A stretch of DNA of 64,000 nt from Aquamicrobium lusatiense (GCF_014201615.1 NZ_JACHEU010000001.1:639631-703630), one strand, 5' to 3'. Positions 16,828 through 24,886 are shown, numbered from the stretch's first letter. A program made the numbers and translations. Notes: generated from the letters alone by a model not told the origin.

Positions 16828-16867
16828 GCAAAGCCGGAGACGCGGAAAACCGCATCCCCGGCTTTGC
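16828..16867 (-). terminator. Hairpin between the DUF932 and ParB-like genes
   Basis: GCAAAGCCGG and CCGGCTTTGC form a perfect 10-bp outer stem enclosing a second small stem (GCGG-AAAA-CCGC). It begins 6 bp after the DUF932 stop. There is no long T-run, so it could be a terminator, an mRNA 3' stabiliser or both. Confidence 0.6.
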
Positions 16868-16872
16868 GGAAA

Positions 16873-18066
16873 TCAGGAAGCTCGATCGAGCAGCTTCTTG
16901 GCTTTGCCTTCCATGTCGAGGCGGGCGTCCTGGTGCGGCTTGTCCCGGGCGACGGCGGTGATGCCCTGCACGAAATCGAAGATGGACTCAGGCGGGCGAC
17001 CTTCCTCGGCCAGCACCGTGTCGATGATCTTGCCGGTCTCGGCCTTGGAGAAGCCGCGACGACGCAGGAAGTCAGTGCGGTCTTCGTCCGTCCTGGCGAC
17101 AATCCGCTCGCGAGCCGCCCTGATGCCGTTGACGAACGGCAGGGGCGAGGAGTTCGCGAAGTTCAGCAGCGCCGGGGCTGCCTCGTGCGCGAAGCGATTG
17201 GCGGCATATTTGGAGTGGCGGATGGTGATTTCCTCGAAATCCTCCACGCCCCACAAATTGCGATTCTGGCAGACCGCGCGCAGATAGAAGCTCGCCATGC
17301 CGAGCGTCTTGGCGCCGACCTCGGAATTCCAGCAATAGAAGCCCCGGAAATAGAGATCCGGCGAGCCATCTGGAAGGCGGCCGGCCTCAATCGGGTTCAG
17401 GTCGTCCACCAGGAACAGGAAGACATCGCGATCGGAGGCATAGAGCGTCGTCGTGTCCTTGGTGATGTCGACGCGCGGATTGTAAATCCCGGTCGACCAG
17501 TCGAGCACGCCCGGGACCTTCCAGCGGGTATCGCCCGTGCCATTGCCGGCGATGCGTTGGACGGCCTCGACCAGCTCGTGGTCGTAGATGCGGCCATAGT
17601 CCGGGCCAGTGACGGCGCGCAGTTCGACACGGCCAGTATCGGTTTCGAGCGTCTTGATCTGCTCGGCCCGATTGGAGGTCAGGCCGTATTGCAGGTTGAT
17701 GCCAGCAAGGGCGGCGGGGAGCTGCCGCAAATAGGCAGCGGGGGCACCGACCAGGCTGGCGAGCTGGCCGAAGGACCAGTGTGTCGGCGCGATTGCCGCA
17801 TCGGTGCCCGGCAGGATCAGCGCTAGCCGTTCCGGGTCGTTGCGGTTCGCCTCGACGTGGATGAGCGCACTCTCCACCATCCGCGTCCGGCTGCGATCGG
17901 CGCGGTCGCGCACCGATCGCGCCAACTCGGACAGCGACAGGTAGCGCTCGTCGGCTGGGCGCGAGAACCATTCGGACGAGACGCGGCCGACCCGCTCGCC
18001 CCGGCCAACATCGACCTTGTAACCGCCGCTGGTGTCACGGCGCGCATCGAGGACCTGCATATTCAT
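16873..18066 (-). CDS. DUF932 domain protein
   Basis: A 397-residue protein matching the DUF932 family: WSFGQLASLVGAPAAYLRQLP, then VTGPDYGRIYDHELVEAVQRI, DRDVFLFLVDDLNPI and YFRGFYCWNSEVGAKTLGMASFYLRAVCQNRNLWG. Phage and plasmid proteins of this family resemble single-strand DNA annealing or recombination accessory proteins, but activity is not established for this subgroup. I prefer the ATG at 18066 because GGAG lies about 8 nt upstream. The alternative ATG at 18081 falls inside the stem of the leader hairpin. It is followed by a strong hairpin and then the ParB-like gene. Confidence 0.88.
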   Translation of the reverse strand: MNMQVLDARRDTSGGYKVDVGRGERVGRVSSEWFSRPADERYLSLSELARSVRDRADRSRTRMVESALIHVEANRNDPERLALILPGTDAAIAPTHWSFGQLASLVGAPAAYLRQLPAALAGINLQYGLTSNRAEQIKTLETDTGRVELRAVTGPDYGRIYDHELVEAVQRIAGNGTGDTRWKVPGVLDWSTGIYNPRVDITKDTTTLYASDRDVFLFLVDDLNPIEAGRLPDGSPDLYFRGFYCWNSEVGAKTLGMASFYLRAVCQNRNLWGVEDFEEITIRHSKYAANRFAHEAAPALLNFANSSPLPFVNGIRAARERIVARTDEDRTDFLRRRGFSKAETGKIIDTVLAEEGRPPESIFDFVQGITAVARDKPHQDARLDMEGKAKKLLDRAS

Positions 18067-18080
18067 GGGACCATTCTCCA

Positions 18081-18122
18081 TGACGGGCGTCAGAGACCTC
18101 TTCTCCAACCTTCAACCCGTCA
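18081..18122 (-). promoter_or_regulatory. 5' leader hairpin of the DUF932 gene
   Basis: TGACGGG (18081-18087) pairs with CCCGTCA (18116-18122) around a 28-nt loop, with stem sequences identical to those of the leader of the ParB-like gene. The next 290 bp up to the abiEi start contain no gene, only presumed divergent promoters. Confidence 0.55.
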
Positions 18123-18412
18123 CGGGAAACAAGTCCACTCTCTCACTCTCAGCGGGGCGTTGCGGGGCAGCCGCCCCGCAGAAGGGGTCGTTCGAGACCA
18201 GCGGGCTCGGACGCAGGGGAAGGCTTTCCCCTCGCGGTGCGGATGTACAAGGTGAGCCGTCGCCGCTGTTGGCTCAGGGGGGGCCGTTTGAGGCGAACGC
18301 GTTTCGTAAAACGGCAGCCTCTTACCTCGCACCTTTCCTCACCATGCGAAAATGATACAAATCCTCGGACAGTAAGTCCTATGTTCCGAGTTTCCGTATC
18401 GTGCCATCATCC

Positions 18413-19019
18413 ATGTCCCAGCGCCAGATTGCCCATACCGTGCTGACCGCGCGCGGCATTTCGCGCATGGCAGAACTGCGCGAGGCCGGCGTAACAGCCG
18501 CCACCATGAGCCGCATGGAACGCGACGGCGAGGTGCTTCGGCTCGCGCGAGGACTTTATCAACTTTCTGATGCGCCCCTCGACGTTCACCACAGTCTGGC
18601 AGAGGCCGCCAAACGGGTTCCCAAGGGCGTCGTTTGCCTCGTTTCGGCCCTGGCTTTTCATGGTCTGACGGATCAGCTGCCCGAGGCAGGTTTGGCTCGC
18701 CGTGGGCCAGAAGGACTGGTCCCCGAAACCCGAAGGCACGCCCATCCGACTGGTACGTTTCACAGATCGTCTCCTGACGGAGGGGGTTGAAACCCACCCT
18801 GTCGAGAGGGTGCCCGTGAAGGTTTTCGGCGTCGCAAAGACGATCGCCGATTGCTTCCGATATCGGAACAAGATTGGCCTGTCCGTGGCGATCGAAGGCC
18901 TGCAGGAAGCGCTGCGCCAGCGCAAGACGACGCCAAGCGAGATTGCCAGCCAGGCCGAGCGAGGAACCGTCGCCACGGTCATGCGGCCCTATCTCGAGGC
19001 ACTGACCGCCAATGGCTAA
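18413..19019 (+). pseudogene. Frameshifted AbiEi-family type IV antitoxin
   Basis: Two frames together match an AbiEi-type antitoxin of about 201 residues. The first (18413 onward) gives MSQRQIAHTVLTARGISRMAELREAGV, LRLARGLYQLSDAP and VPKGVVCLVSALAFHGL. The second (from about 18690 to 19019) gives VWLAVGQKDWSPKPEGTPIRLVRF, VKVFGVAKTIADCFRYRNKIGL and EGLQEALRQRKTTPSEI. The join is at GCAGGTTTGG near 18689, where one extra G breaks the frame. The N-terminal winged HTH normally represses the abiE promoter and the C-terminal part neutralises the AbiEii nucleotidyltransferase. With the toxin also lost, this locus looks decayed. A sequencing error cannot be excluded. Confidence 0.85.
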
Positions 19020-19110
19020 GGAGATCGAGAATATCGGCTCCTCAGTTCGCGCCCCGCCTGCCGCAGATTGCCAAAACGAGGTGATGGTGGACCGGGCGGG
19101 CGCGAACTAG
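19012..19110 (+). pseudogene. 5' remnant of an AbiEii nucleotidyltransferase toxin
   Basis: An ATG overlaps the abiEi stop (ATGGCTAA), and the first 14 codons (MAKEIENIGSSVRA) have the form of the start of an AbiEii/AbiGii toxin, which is normally about 280-300 residues. After that, unrelated codons lead to a stop at 19110. The toxin body is missing and the hipBA promoter begins within 10 bp, so the toxin was probably deleted or replaced when hipBA arrived. The match rests on a short peptide plus the expected gene order. Confidence 0.55.
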
Positions 19111-19115
19111 AATTC

Positions 19116-19176
19116 TTGACCTCCGGACTAATTGATCATATATGATCGGATAATAGATTTTTTCCATCATATATGG
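19116..19176 (+). promoter_or_regulatory. hipBA promoter with two palindromic operators
   Basis: TTGACC (19116-19121) and TATATG (19139-19144), 17 bp apart, form a plausible promoter. GATCATATATGATC (19134-19147) is a perfect 14-bp palindrome covering the -10 element. A second related site (CATATATG, 19168-19175, in CCATCATATATGGATGG) has its centre 31 bp away, about three helical turns. This is the expected arrangement for cooperative binding by a HipB-type repressor. Confidence 0.65.
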
Positions 19177-19185
19177 ATGGTTGAT

Positions 19186-19563
19186 ATGGGTTCCCCCAAG
19201 GCGAAACCTGCACTGGAACGGCTAGGCCAGGATATCCGCAACGCGCGTCTGCGGCGTGGTATTGCCGTGGCGGATCTCGCCGTGCGTGCGGGAACCTCGC
19301 CAAGTTCCATCGCCCGCCTTGAACGGGGTGATCCGGGCGTTGCCATCGGAACGCTTGCCGACGTTCTCGTTGTGCTGGGACTTCTGGAGCGTCTCGCTGA
19401 CCTGGTCGATATCCGCAAGGACGATCTGGGGCTGGCGCTGGTAGCGGAGCAAGGACCGCGCCGGGGCCGCTCGTTCGCCGCAAGGCTGAAAAAGCAGAAG
19501 GCTCAGACGGAGGAGACGCAGGATCGGCAGGACGTTGTGGACCCTGACGGGGCTTCCTTCTGA
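19186..19563 (+). CDS. hipB: HipB-like XRE antitoxin
   Basis: A 125-residue protein. I chose the ATG at 19186 because GGATGG lies just upstream; the in-frame ATG at 19177 is the alternative. Residues 9-70 form a Cro/CI helix-turn-helix (LERLGQDIRNARLRRGIAVADLAVRAGTSPSSIARLERGDPGVAIGTLADVLVVLGL). A basic C-terminal tail (RGRSFAARLKKQKAQTEE) follows. It directly precedes hipA with a 1-base overlap (TGATG), the standard antitoxin-toxin order. It should bind the palindromes over its own promoter and hold HipA inactive. Confidence 0.88.
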   Translation: MGSPKAKPALERLGQDIRNARLRRGIAVADLAVRAGTSPSSIARLERGDPGVAIGTLADVLVVLGLLERLADLVDIRKDDLGLALVAEQGPRRGRSFAARLKKQKAQTEETQDRQDVVDPDGASF

Positions 19564-20795
19564 TGGCCGATTTCGTCGCCCATGTCGCGCTTGGCGAAGG
19601 CCGCGCATCGGTGGGCCAATTGCGTTTCACCCATGCCGGGCCACGCCAATTCTCGACCTTCGCCTATGACGCCGAATGGATCGAAAACCCGCGCGCCTTC
19701 GCCATACAGCCCGATTTCCCTCTTGAGGCCGGCCCATTCCACACTTCGGGGCAGCCCGGCAACATGCGCGACGCTTTGGCGGGCGTTTTCGCCGATGCGG
19801 CTCCGGACAGTTGGGGACGCAGACTGCTCGAACGCGCCTATGGCAATGGTCTCAATGAATTCGAGTATCTGACGCTTTCCGACGATGCCTGCCGCCAAGG
19901 CGCGTTGCGTTTTCTGGATGACAAGGGCGAGTTCATTCGCGGCAAGGCAGCGGACGCCGTTCCGCGTCTGGTCGATCTCGAAACCATTACGGCGATCGCG
20001 CGCGCCTATGAGCAGGGTAAGGAGATCTCGCCCGAGGATATGCAGGCGCTCGCCGGCGCCGGTGGCTCCGGCGGCGCTCGTCCCAAAGCCAATGTCAGGG
20101 ACGGCGACGCGCTGTGGCTGGCGAAGTTCACCTCGGTCCACGATCAACAGCCGATCGAGCGCGTCGAGGTCGCGACGCTGCGCCTGGCGGCAGTCTGCGG
20201 TATCCGGACGCCCGAGGCACGGCTGGAACTGGCGGACACGCCGTTCCCGGTGGCGCTGATCCAGCGGTTCGATCGGCGTGGGGCCGCGCGGATTCCCTAC
20301 ATCTCCGCGCGCACTGCGCTCGGCAAGACGGGAGCGGAACTGGGGTCCTATACCGAGATCGTTGATTTCATGCGGGCTTACTCATCCGATCCTTCTGACG
20401 ATTTCCGTGAACTTTACCGGCGTCTGATCTTCACGATCCTCGTGTCCAACAAGGACGATCACCTGAAGAACCACGGTTTCCTCTATGTGGGGGCGGGTCA
20501 GTGGCGCTTGTCGCCGGTGTTCGACGTGAACCCGGCGCCGGATCGCAACCCGCATCTCGAGACGGCAATCCTTGAGGGCGGGGCCCATGATCGCTCGGTT
20601 AACCTCGCTCTAGAGGCCTGCGCGTTTTTCGAGATTCCCGAGGCCGAGGCACGGGAGATCATCCGAACCATGGCGCAGCGCATTTCAGACGGATGGCGCG
20701 AAGCCTTCAGACAAGTTGGCGTCTCTGGCGCGCTGGCGCGCGACTATGAGGCTGCCTTTCTCAACGAGCAAAGTGAGTTTGCGCTACAGAAATAG
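19563..20795 (+). CDS. hipA: HipA-family serine/threonine kinase toxin
   Basis: A 410-residue HipA-family protein with the key kinase motifs intact. The glycine-rich loop GGSGGARPKANV is at 167-178, the ATP-binding lysine in LWLAKF near 188, the catalytic NKDDHLKNHGF at 296-306 and the metal-binding SPVFDVNP at 317-324. E. coli HipA phosphorylates GltX and induces persistence. The target here may differ, since this belongs to a divergent HipA subgroup with the N-terminal subdomain present (GQLRFTHAGPRQFSTFAYD). Nothing looks disabled. With hipB it forms a complete toxin-antitoxin pair that replaced or displaced an older abiE locus. Confidence 0.93.
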   Translation: MADFVAHVALGEGRASVGQLRFTHAGPRQFSTFAYDAEWIENPRAFAIQPDFPLEAGPFHTSGQPGNMRDALAGVFADAAPDSWGRRLLERAYGNGLNEFEYLTLSDDACRQGALRFLDDKGEFIRGKAADAVPRLVDLETITAIARAYEQGKEISPEDMQALAGAGGSGGARPKANVRDGDALWLAKFTSVHDQQPIERVEVATLRLAAVCGIRTPEARLELADTPFPVALIQRFDRRGAARIPYISARTALGKTGAELGSYTEIVDFMRAYSSDPSDDFRELYRRLIFTILVSNKDDHLKNHGFLYVGAGQWRLSPVFDVNPAPDRNPHLETAILEGGAHDRSVNLALEACAFFEIPEAEAREIIRTMAQRISDGWREAFRQVGVSGALARDYEAAFLNEQSEFALQK

Positions 20796-21079
20796 TCAAA
20801 TATGAATATTTTTCGCAATTTATCTATCAGATATGGATACATTAAGAATTTGGAGCCGTTTCAGCGGGTGCGCCAGATGAAGGTTGGAAGCATATAAATC
20901 CGCCTGCCGAGTTTCATCACAATATTAGACCGAGAACGAAGTAGTGATTTATAAAAAAACTGGCGAAAGAGCGCGTTGACTGTTCCCGGCGTTCTTGGGC
21001 TCGCTGGGACGCAGTTTGGAGGCGGGTCCCCTGTGTCGCTCCGCCTGTACTGGAGAACCGATTGTGCCCGCGCCGGCAT

Positions 21080-21700
21080 CTAAAGCGCCGCTTCCCGCGA
21101 TAAATTCTTGAAGTTCGGCAGACTGGGGCACTCAAGCGCGCGGTCCCGCCCTATTAGGCCCACGATTTCTCTGCAGCGTTCCGCGGAGACACGCATTCGC
21201 CCGTGCCGCAGCGCTAGATAGACAGCATCAGCTGCCCACTGTTCGCCAAGGCTGTGCACAACGCTAGGGTGCCGGAGAAGGTCAAAAGTCCAGCCGGGTT
21301 CGACACCATTCATCAGTCCCGCTGCGCGAGTGCGGCCCTTCCGTTCATCAACGACGGCCCGAAAGTGCCGACGCGTCGCAATCGCGATTGTCGCGGCCTC
21401 TCCGTCATCCAGAGAAGGAGAGCCGCCGGACAAAGTGGCGAACAATTCGTATTCAGCGTCCGTCATTCCGGCGACGGTCACCGTGCCGTTTGCAATGAGG
21501 CCTTGAAGAAAACTTTGGTCTCCGTTTTTCCGGCTCGTCTCGTGCTCCAGCTCCCCAGCCACGATGTCGGGTACGACGATATCATTACTGATGGCCGTCA
21601 ACACCCGCTCGCCGTAGGTGCAAGCGTGCAGATTGATCAGGACGCTGGTGTCGAGGATCAGCGGTCTATGATCGTCAGCCAGGGAGCTTGAGAAGGTCAT
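21080..21700 (-). CDS. PIN-domain nuclease, last gene of the QueC-like operon
   Basis: A 206-residue protein from the ATG at 21700, overlapping the end of the XRE/ImmA gene by 26 bp. PIN-type acidic residues are present: LDTSVLI (Asp17), VAGELE (Glu50), SLDDGEAATIAIA (Asp98 to Glu101) and AVVDERKG (Asp118). It is longer than VapC toxins (about 130-140 residues), with a C-terminal helical extension of about 70 residues. PIN domains are metal-dependent RNases, so this is the likely effector nuclease of the operon, with the upstream XRE/ImmA protein a plausible sensor or inhibitor. The partnership is inferred from overlap. Confidence 0.75.
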   Translation of the reverse strand: MTFSSSLADDHRPLILDTSVLINLHACTYGERVLTAISNDIVVPDIVAGELEHETSRKNGDQSFLQGLIANGTVTVAGMTDAEYELFATLSGGSPSLDDGEAATIAIATRRHFRAVVDERKGRTRAAGLMNGVEPGWTFDLLRHPSVVHSLGEQWAADAVYLALRHGRMRVSAERCREIVGLIGRDRALECPSLPNFKNLSREAAL

Positions 21701-22865
21701 CCGTCTCGTTTTCCTCAAGCTCAATTTGGTCAATTAGTTCACGCACCTCCACGCGACGCATTTTCAGCAGCTCGGCCAACTGACCTTCCGACATGATGCC
21801 ACGCTTCCAAGCGGCGTGCGCCATGAGGCTCATCCTGTGGGAGACCGACCGGTTAGCGTCGGTCTTGGCTACATCTAGACGCTCCGCGGCATCCCCAAGC
21901 ACTTCCCGCGCGTGATGATCCTTTATCCCGCCCTTCGACTTGAGCCATTCCCACGTCCCCTTTCTTAGGAGCTCCAGCTCTTCCAGGCGGCGCACACACG
22001 CTTCGCGGGAAATGTTATACTGGTGCGCTAGTAAGATAACGTGCCGACGGGTGAGCATGTCGGCCCCAGCCGTCAACTGCTTGAAACTCTCCGAGAAGCT
22101 CTTCTGCGGCGTCAAGAAGGCGCGACCAAACGCATTTGCGTAGCGCTCGTCACGAGATAGGAATTGCTCATCGTCCTCCAAAACCTCCGGGACGCGTCGC
22201 GTCCCTACAAAGTGTCCGAGCTCGTGTGCGGCGGACTGGATACGTCGCCCCAGGGGATGATTGGCGTTAAGGAGGATGCAGGCCCCGACTGCGTCGTCGT
22301 AGGTGAACAAGCCAGCAACCTTCGACTTGGAGGATAGTCGTCGCTGATACAAGCGTATGCCGAGGTCGAGCTCGATGATGGAGAAGATGTCGCCGATCGG
22401 ACCGGCACCAAGCCCGAGCCAGTCGCGCAGCTCTTCCGCCTGCTTCCCTGCAAGTTCGACTATATCGCCCTGGTTGATCCCTTTCTCCGGCGGGTAGTGC
22501 CGTCGCCGCTCGATGCCGAGAACGTTTTCGAGTTCCACCTCGGCCTTCACCAGATCATTCAGCAGTTCGACGGCTTCGAGTGTATGGTCATCCTCCGTCT
22601 CACGCATCTTGCGGAAACGCGGCACCAGATCGGTATGAACCGCTTCCCGACGCAGAAGGCCGTTCACCGAAATACCGTAGTGCCGAGCAAGAAGTTGCAA
22701 TTCTTGAATCCGGACGCGCCGCGCACCCTTCTCGATCGACACAAGGGTCGGGCGCGACATGCCGATGACCTCTGCCGCCTCTTCTTGACGGATGCCCGCA
22801 TTCTCCCGCGCGATGCGGAGACGCCGACCGATTTCCTGGGCGCTTAATTCATTAAGGTCGGCCAT
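21675..22865 (-). CDS. XRE regulator fused to an ImmA/IrrE metallopeptidase
   Basis: A 396-residue protein. I chose the ATG at 22865 because GGAGG lies 4-8 nt upstream. Residues 8-70 form a Cro/CI helix-turn-helix (IGRRLRIARENAGIRQEEAAEVIGMSRPTLVSIEKGAR). The ImmA/IrrE protease domain has AAHELGHFV (HExxH, residues 212-220) and the downstream ligand region RDERYANAFGRAFLTP (240-253). The C-terminal 130 residues are helical and unassigned. Members of this fused family cleave or sense repressors in phage and stress responses. Here it overlaps the QueC-like gene upstream and the PIN gene downstream. It may repress the operon until a trigger activates proteolysis. Confidence 0.88.
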   Translation of the reverse strand: MADLNELSAQEIGRRLRIARENAGIRQEEAAEVIGMSRPTLVSIEKGARRVRIQELQLLARHYGISVNGLLRREAVHTDLVPRFRKMRETEDDHTLEAVELLNDLVKAEVELENVLGIERRRHYPPEKGINQGDIVELAGKQAEELRDWLGLGAGPIGDIFSIIELDLGIRLYQRRLSSKSKVAGLFTYDDAVGACILLNANHPLGRRIQSAAHELGHFVGTRRVPEVLEDDEQFLSRDERYANAFGRAFLTPQKSFSESFKQLTAGADMLTRRHVILLAHQYNISREACVRRLEELELLRKGTWEWLKSKGGIKDHHAREVLGDAAERLDVAKTDANRSVSHRMSLMAHAAWKRGIMSEGQLAELLKMRRVEVRELIDQIELEENETDDLLKLPG

Positions 22866-24240
22866 GACGACCTCCATCGATCCAGCTTCTCAAGAAGCTT
22901 TGTTCCCCTTGGGCCGCCAAGAAGGCGCGCCATTCCTTTGCGTGAATCAGCAACATATTCCTGAGATTCTTTAAAACGTTGTCCTGCGTTTCTCCCGTCG
23001 CGCGCGCGATCTCGAAGGAATGAACCTTCAAGTCCGCATCGGGCAAGTCCGCCATTTCGGCGAGTTGTTGGAGGTGACGAGCCCCGACACTCCCGTACTC
23101 CGCCATCGTGTGGCTCAGGCGTACTTTTTTCTCACCCGGAAACGCATCGGCAAAGGCCGGAACGGTGAGATTAGCGATGACGTAAGTGTCGCCTGGCTCA
23201 TCGATCCCCGCAGCATGCATGCTCATCCGGCGAAGCAGACATGCAGCGCAAAGACCGCACTGCCGCAGCTTCCCGTCCATCTTCGCGTTCCAGCGCTGTT
23301 GCCAGCACGAGCGGGTCTCAAAGAGCTCATCGACCGCTTTGTTCGTGGCGCGCCGATAGGCCGAGATCGTCTCGCCCTTCGTATTCCACAGGCGGGGTTG
23401 GTCGTAACGGACCTCGTGCCCGAGCACGGTCTTGATGAACCGTTCCATCTTGCGGAAGTACGTCGGATGGTTCCGATAGTCGGCGTATATATTATGTAGA
23501 GGCAGAAGGACCGGCCCAAGTGCGCCTTGACCGCTTTCGGGGACCACGATCCTGCTCAATCCCGTCAAGTGTGCAGCGATCGCCGTTACGGAGGCGAACT
23601 TGAACCCGCGCGAGCGCACATTGCTTTCTCGGGAAGAGGGGACATCGACGCGGAAGGGGATTTGGTCGAACGGCTCGTCACCTTTCTTCAAGGAATGGCG
23701 GTGTTTGGTCACTCGCACACATATGGCGGCGCTTCCGCACCCGTATATCTTCGAGACGCAGCGTGAATCCAGACCGTCGCTGTAAGCGATCACGAAGCTT
23801 CTCTCGGTTCCGAAGGGAAGCGACCGCTGGCGCGCGCCCAAGGTAGCTTGGCTCTGCCAAGGAACGAAGCAGAATTGCCAATTGTCACCCGTGAGATGTC
23901 GCAGCGCAGCACGAAGGCTGTCTTGCACCTCGGCTCGTTGCCACGTAGCAATCTCGACGACAGGGACGGTGACGTCGAAATCGCGCGCCCACCGACCGAT
24001 CCGCCTTGCCGTTCGTCGGTCGGCATATTCAACTGCGGCGCTGACCACCAGAAGGTCGTGGTGGATAGGCTTCCATCCCTCGTAGTCGTAAGTGTCAAGG
24101 ACATCAGGATCGAAAACGATATCCTTCCCGATTTCGGCGACGGCCACCGATCCGGGTTGAACCCGCTGGTGTCTCTGGCCTGCCTCGACGACGCGAAGCG
24201 TCAGACCATAGTGTTCGGAACTGGTCACATGAGCATTCAC
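22852..24240 (-). CDS. QueC-like PP-loop protein in a putative defence operon
   Basis: A 462-residue protein starting with GTG at 24240, overlapping the upstream gene by 4 bp (GTGA). Residues 148-161 (SFVIAYSDGLDSRC) carry an altered PP-loop ATPase motif, SDGLDS where QueC has SGGxDS. A QueC-type zinc site is visible as Cys312, then CGLCAAC (Cys328, 331, 334). The N-terminal 140 residues have no counterpart in classical QueC (about 230 residues in total). QueC makes 7-cyano-7-deazaguanine, but no queuosine genes are near. QueC-like proteins occur in defence systems such as Qat, so a role in modifying a protein or nucleic acid is likely. Its substrate is unknown. Confidence 0.75.
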   Translation of the reverse strand: MNAHVTSSEHYGLTLRVVEAGQRHQRVQPGSVAVAEIGKDIVFDPDVLDTYDYEGWKPIHHDLLVVSAAVEYADRRTARRIGRWARDFDVTVPVVEIATWQRAEVQDSLRAALRHLTGDNWQFCFVPWQSQATLGARQRSLPFGTERSFVIAYSDGLDSRCVSKIYGCGSAAICVRVTKHRHSLKKGDEPFDQIPFRVDVPSSRESNVRSRGFKFASVTAIAAHLTGLSRIVVPESGQGALGPVLLPLHNIYADYRNHPTYFRKMERFIKTVLGHEVRYDQPRLWNTKGETISAYRRATNKAVDELFETRSCWQQRWNAKMDGKLRQCGLCAACLLRRMSMHAAGIDEPGDTYVIANLTVPAFADAFPGEKKVRLSHTMAEYGSVGARHLQQLAEMADLPDADLKVHSFEIARATGETQDNVLKNLRNMLLIHAKEWRAFLAAQGEQSFLRSWIDGGRHGRP

Positions 24241-24815
24241 AGGCGGACCATCCCTTCATCGACGCTGTCGCTTCTACCCAAGTTCTTCTCAAAGGCGTCC
24301 TTCCTACCAGCCAACAGAGCGTCTCGGACTTTCGCGCTCTCCACTGCGTCGAAGGCGGAAGCGATCTTATCACGCGCTCGATCTGCAGTGCTGCGGGTCA
24401 TCTCGCCCGCTTCCACCGCACGGATGCACTCTTCCTGAAAACGGTTTCGAGCTTCGCCGATTTGAGTATCGATGGCGGCGGCGAGTGCTGGGGCGATCGC
24501 GTCGCCGAGGCTGGTGTCATTAGCAGTACGATACAGAAGCTCCTTCTGAAGCGAGTCGAGAAAGGGGGTCTTCTCGCAACGGTCGAAAATGGCCTCGACG
24601 GACCCAAACGGATCGAGATCCAACTGACCTGAGTCGAGATGTGCGTCGAGCTCTTGAAGCGCCTTCGCATGTTCCTTGGTGACCAGATGGCGGGCAAGTG
24701 AGTCCGAAGCTAAAGCGCTGCATTCCTCGGACGAGGCCGCATCGTTCTGCACTGCCTCGCCAAGCCGCCTCCAGCAGCTACCGAGAGCTAGGTTCTTAAA
24801 CGGGCCATCGGTCAT
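24237..24815 (-). CDS. Unknown helical protein, first gene of the QueC-like operon
   Basis: A 192-residue, strongly acidic and helical protein (MTDGPFKNLALGSCWRRLGEAVQNDAASSEE, then DPFGSVEAIFDRCEKTPFLDSLQKELLYR and RNRFQEECIRAVEAGEMTRSTADRARDKI). It lacks a recognisable domain, signal peptide or membrane segment. Its stop overlaps the GTG of the QueC-like gene, so the two are coupled. A partner, substrate or carrier for the QueC-like enzyme is an attractive but untested idea. It is not recognisable as QatA, QatB or QatD. AT-rich sequence with three CTGACA motifs upstream is the probable promoter of the whole operon. Confidence 0.7.
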   Translation of the reverse strand: MTDGPFKNLALGSCWRRLGEAVQNDAASSEECSALASDSLARHLVTKEHAKALQELDAHLDSGQLDLDPFGSVEAIFDRCEKTPFLDSLQKELLYRTANDTSLGDAIAPALAAAIDTQIGEARNRFQEECIRAVEAGEMTRSTADRARDKIASAFDAVESAKVRDALLAGRKDAFEKNLGRSDSVDEGMVRL

Positions 24816-24827
24816 AGAAGTTCTCCA

Positions 24828-24886
24828 TGTCAGGCCCGTGCACTATATATCTGACAAAAATTATAATTCAAGAAAAAAAGCTGACA
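24828..24886 (-). promoter_or_regulatory. Promoter region of the QueC-like operon with repeated CTGACA sites
   Basis: TATAAT on the minus strand (24865-24860) is a good -10 element within an AT-rich stretch. CTGACA occurs at 24851-24856 and again exactly 30 bp away at 24881-24886, and its inverse TGTCAG at 24828-24833. The sites bracket the -10 and fall where the -35 would be. They could be the operator of the operon's own XRE/ImmA protein; this is inferred from position. Confidence 0.5.

Noticed and set aside
21080..24815. Assignment of the operon as a qatABCD system
   Set aside because: Only a QueC-like protein is shared. No QatA ATPase, QatB or TatD-like QatD is present.
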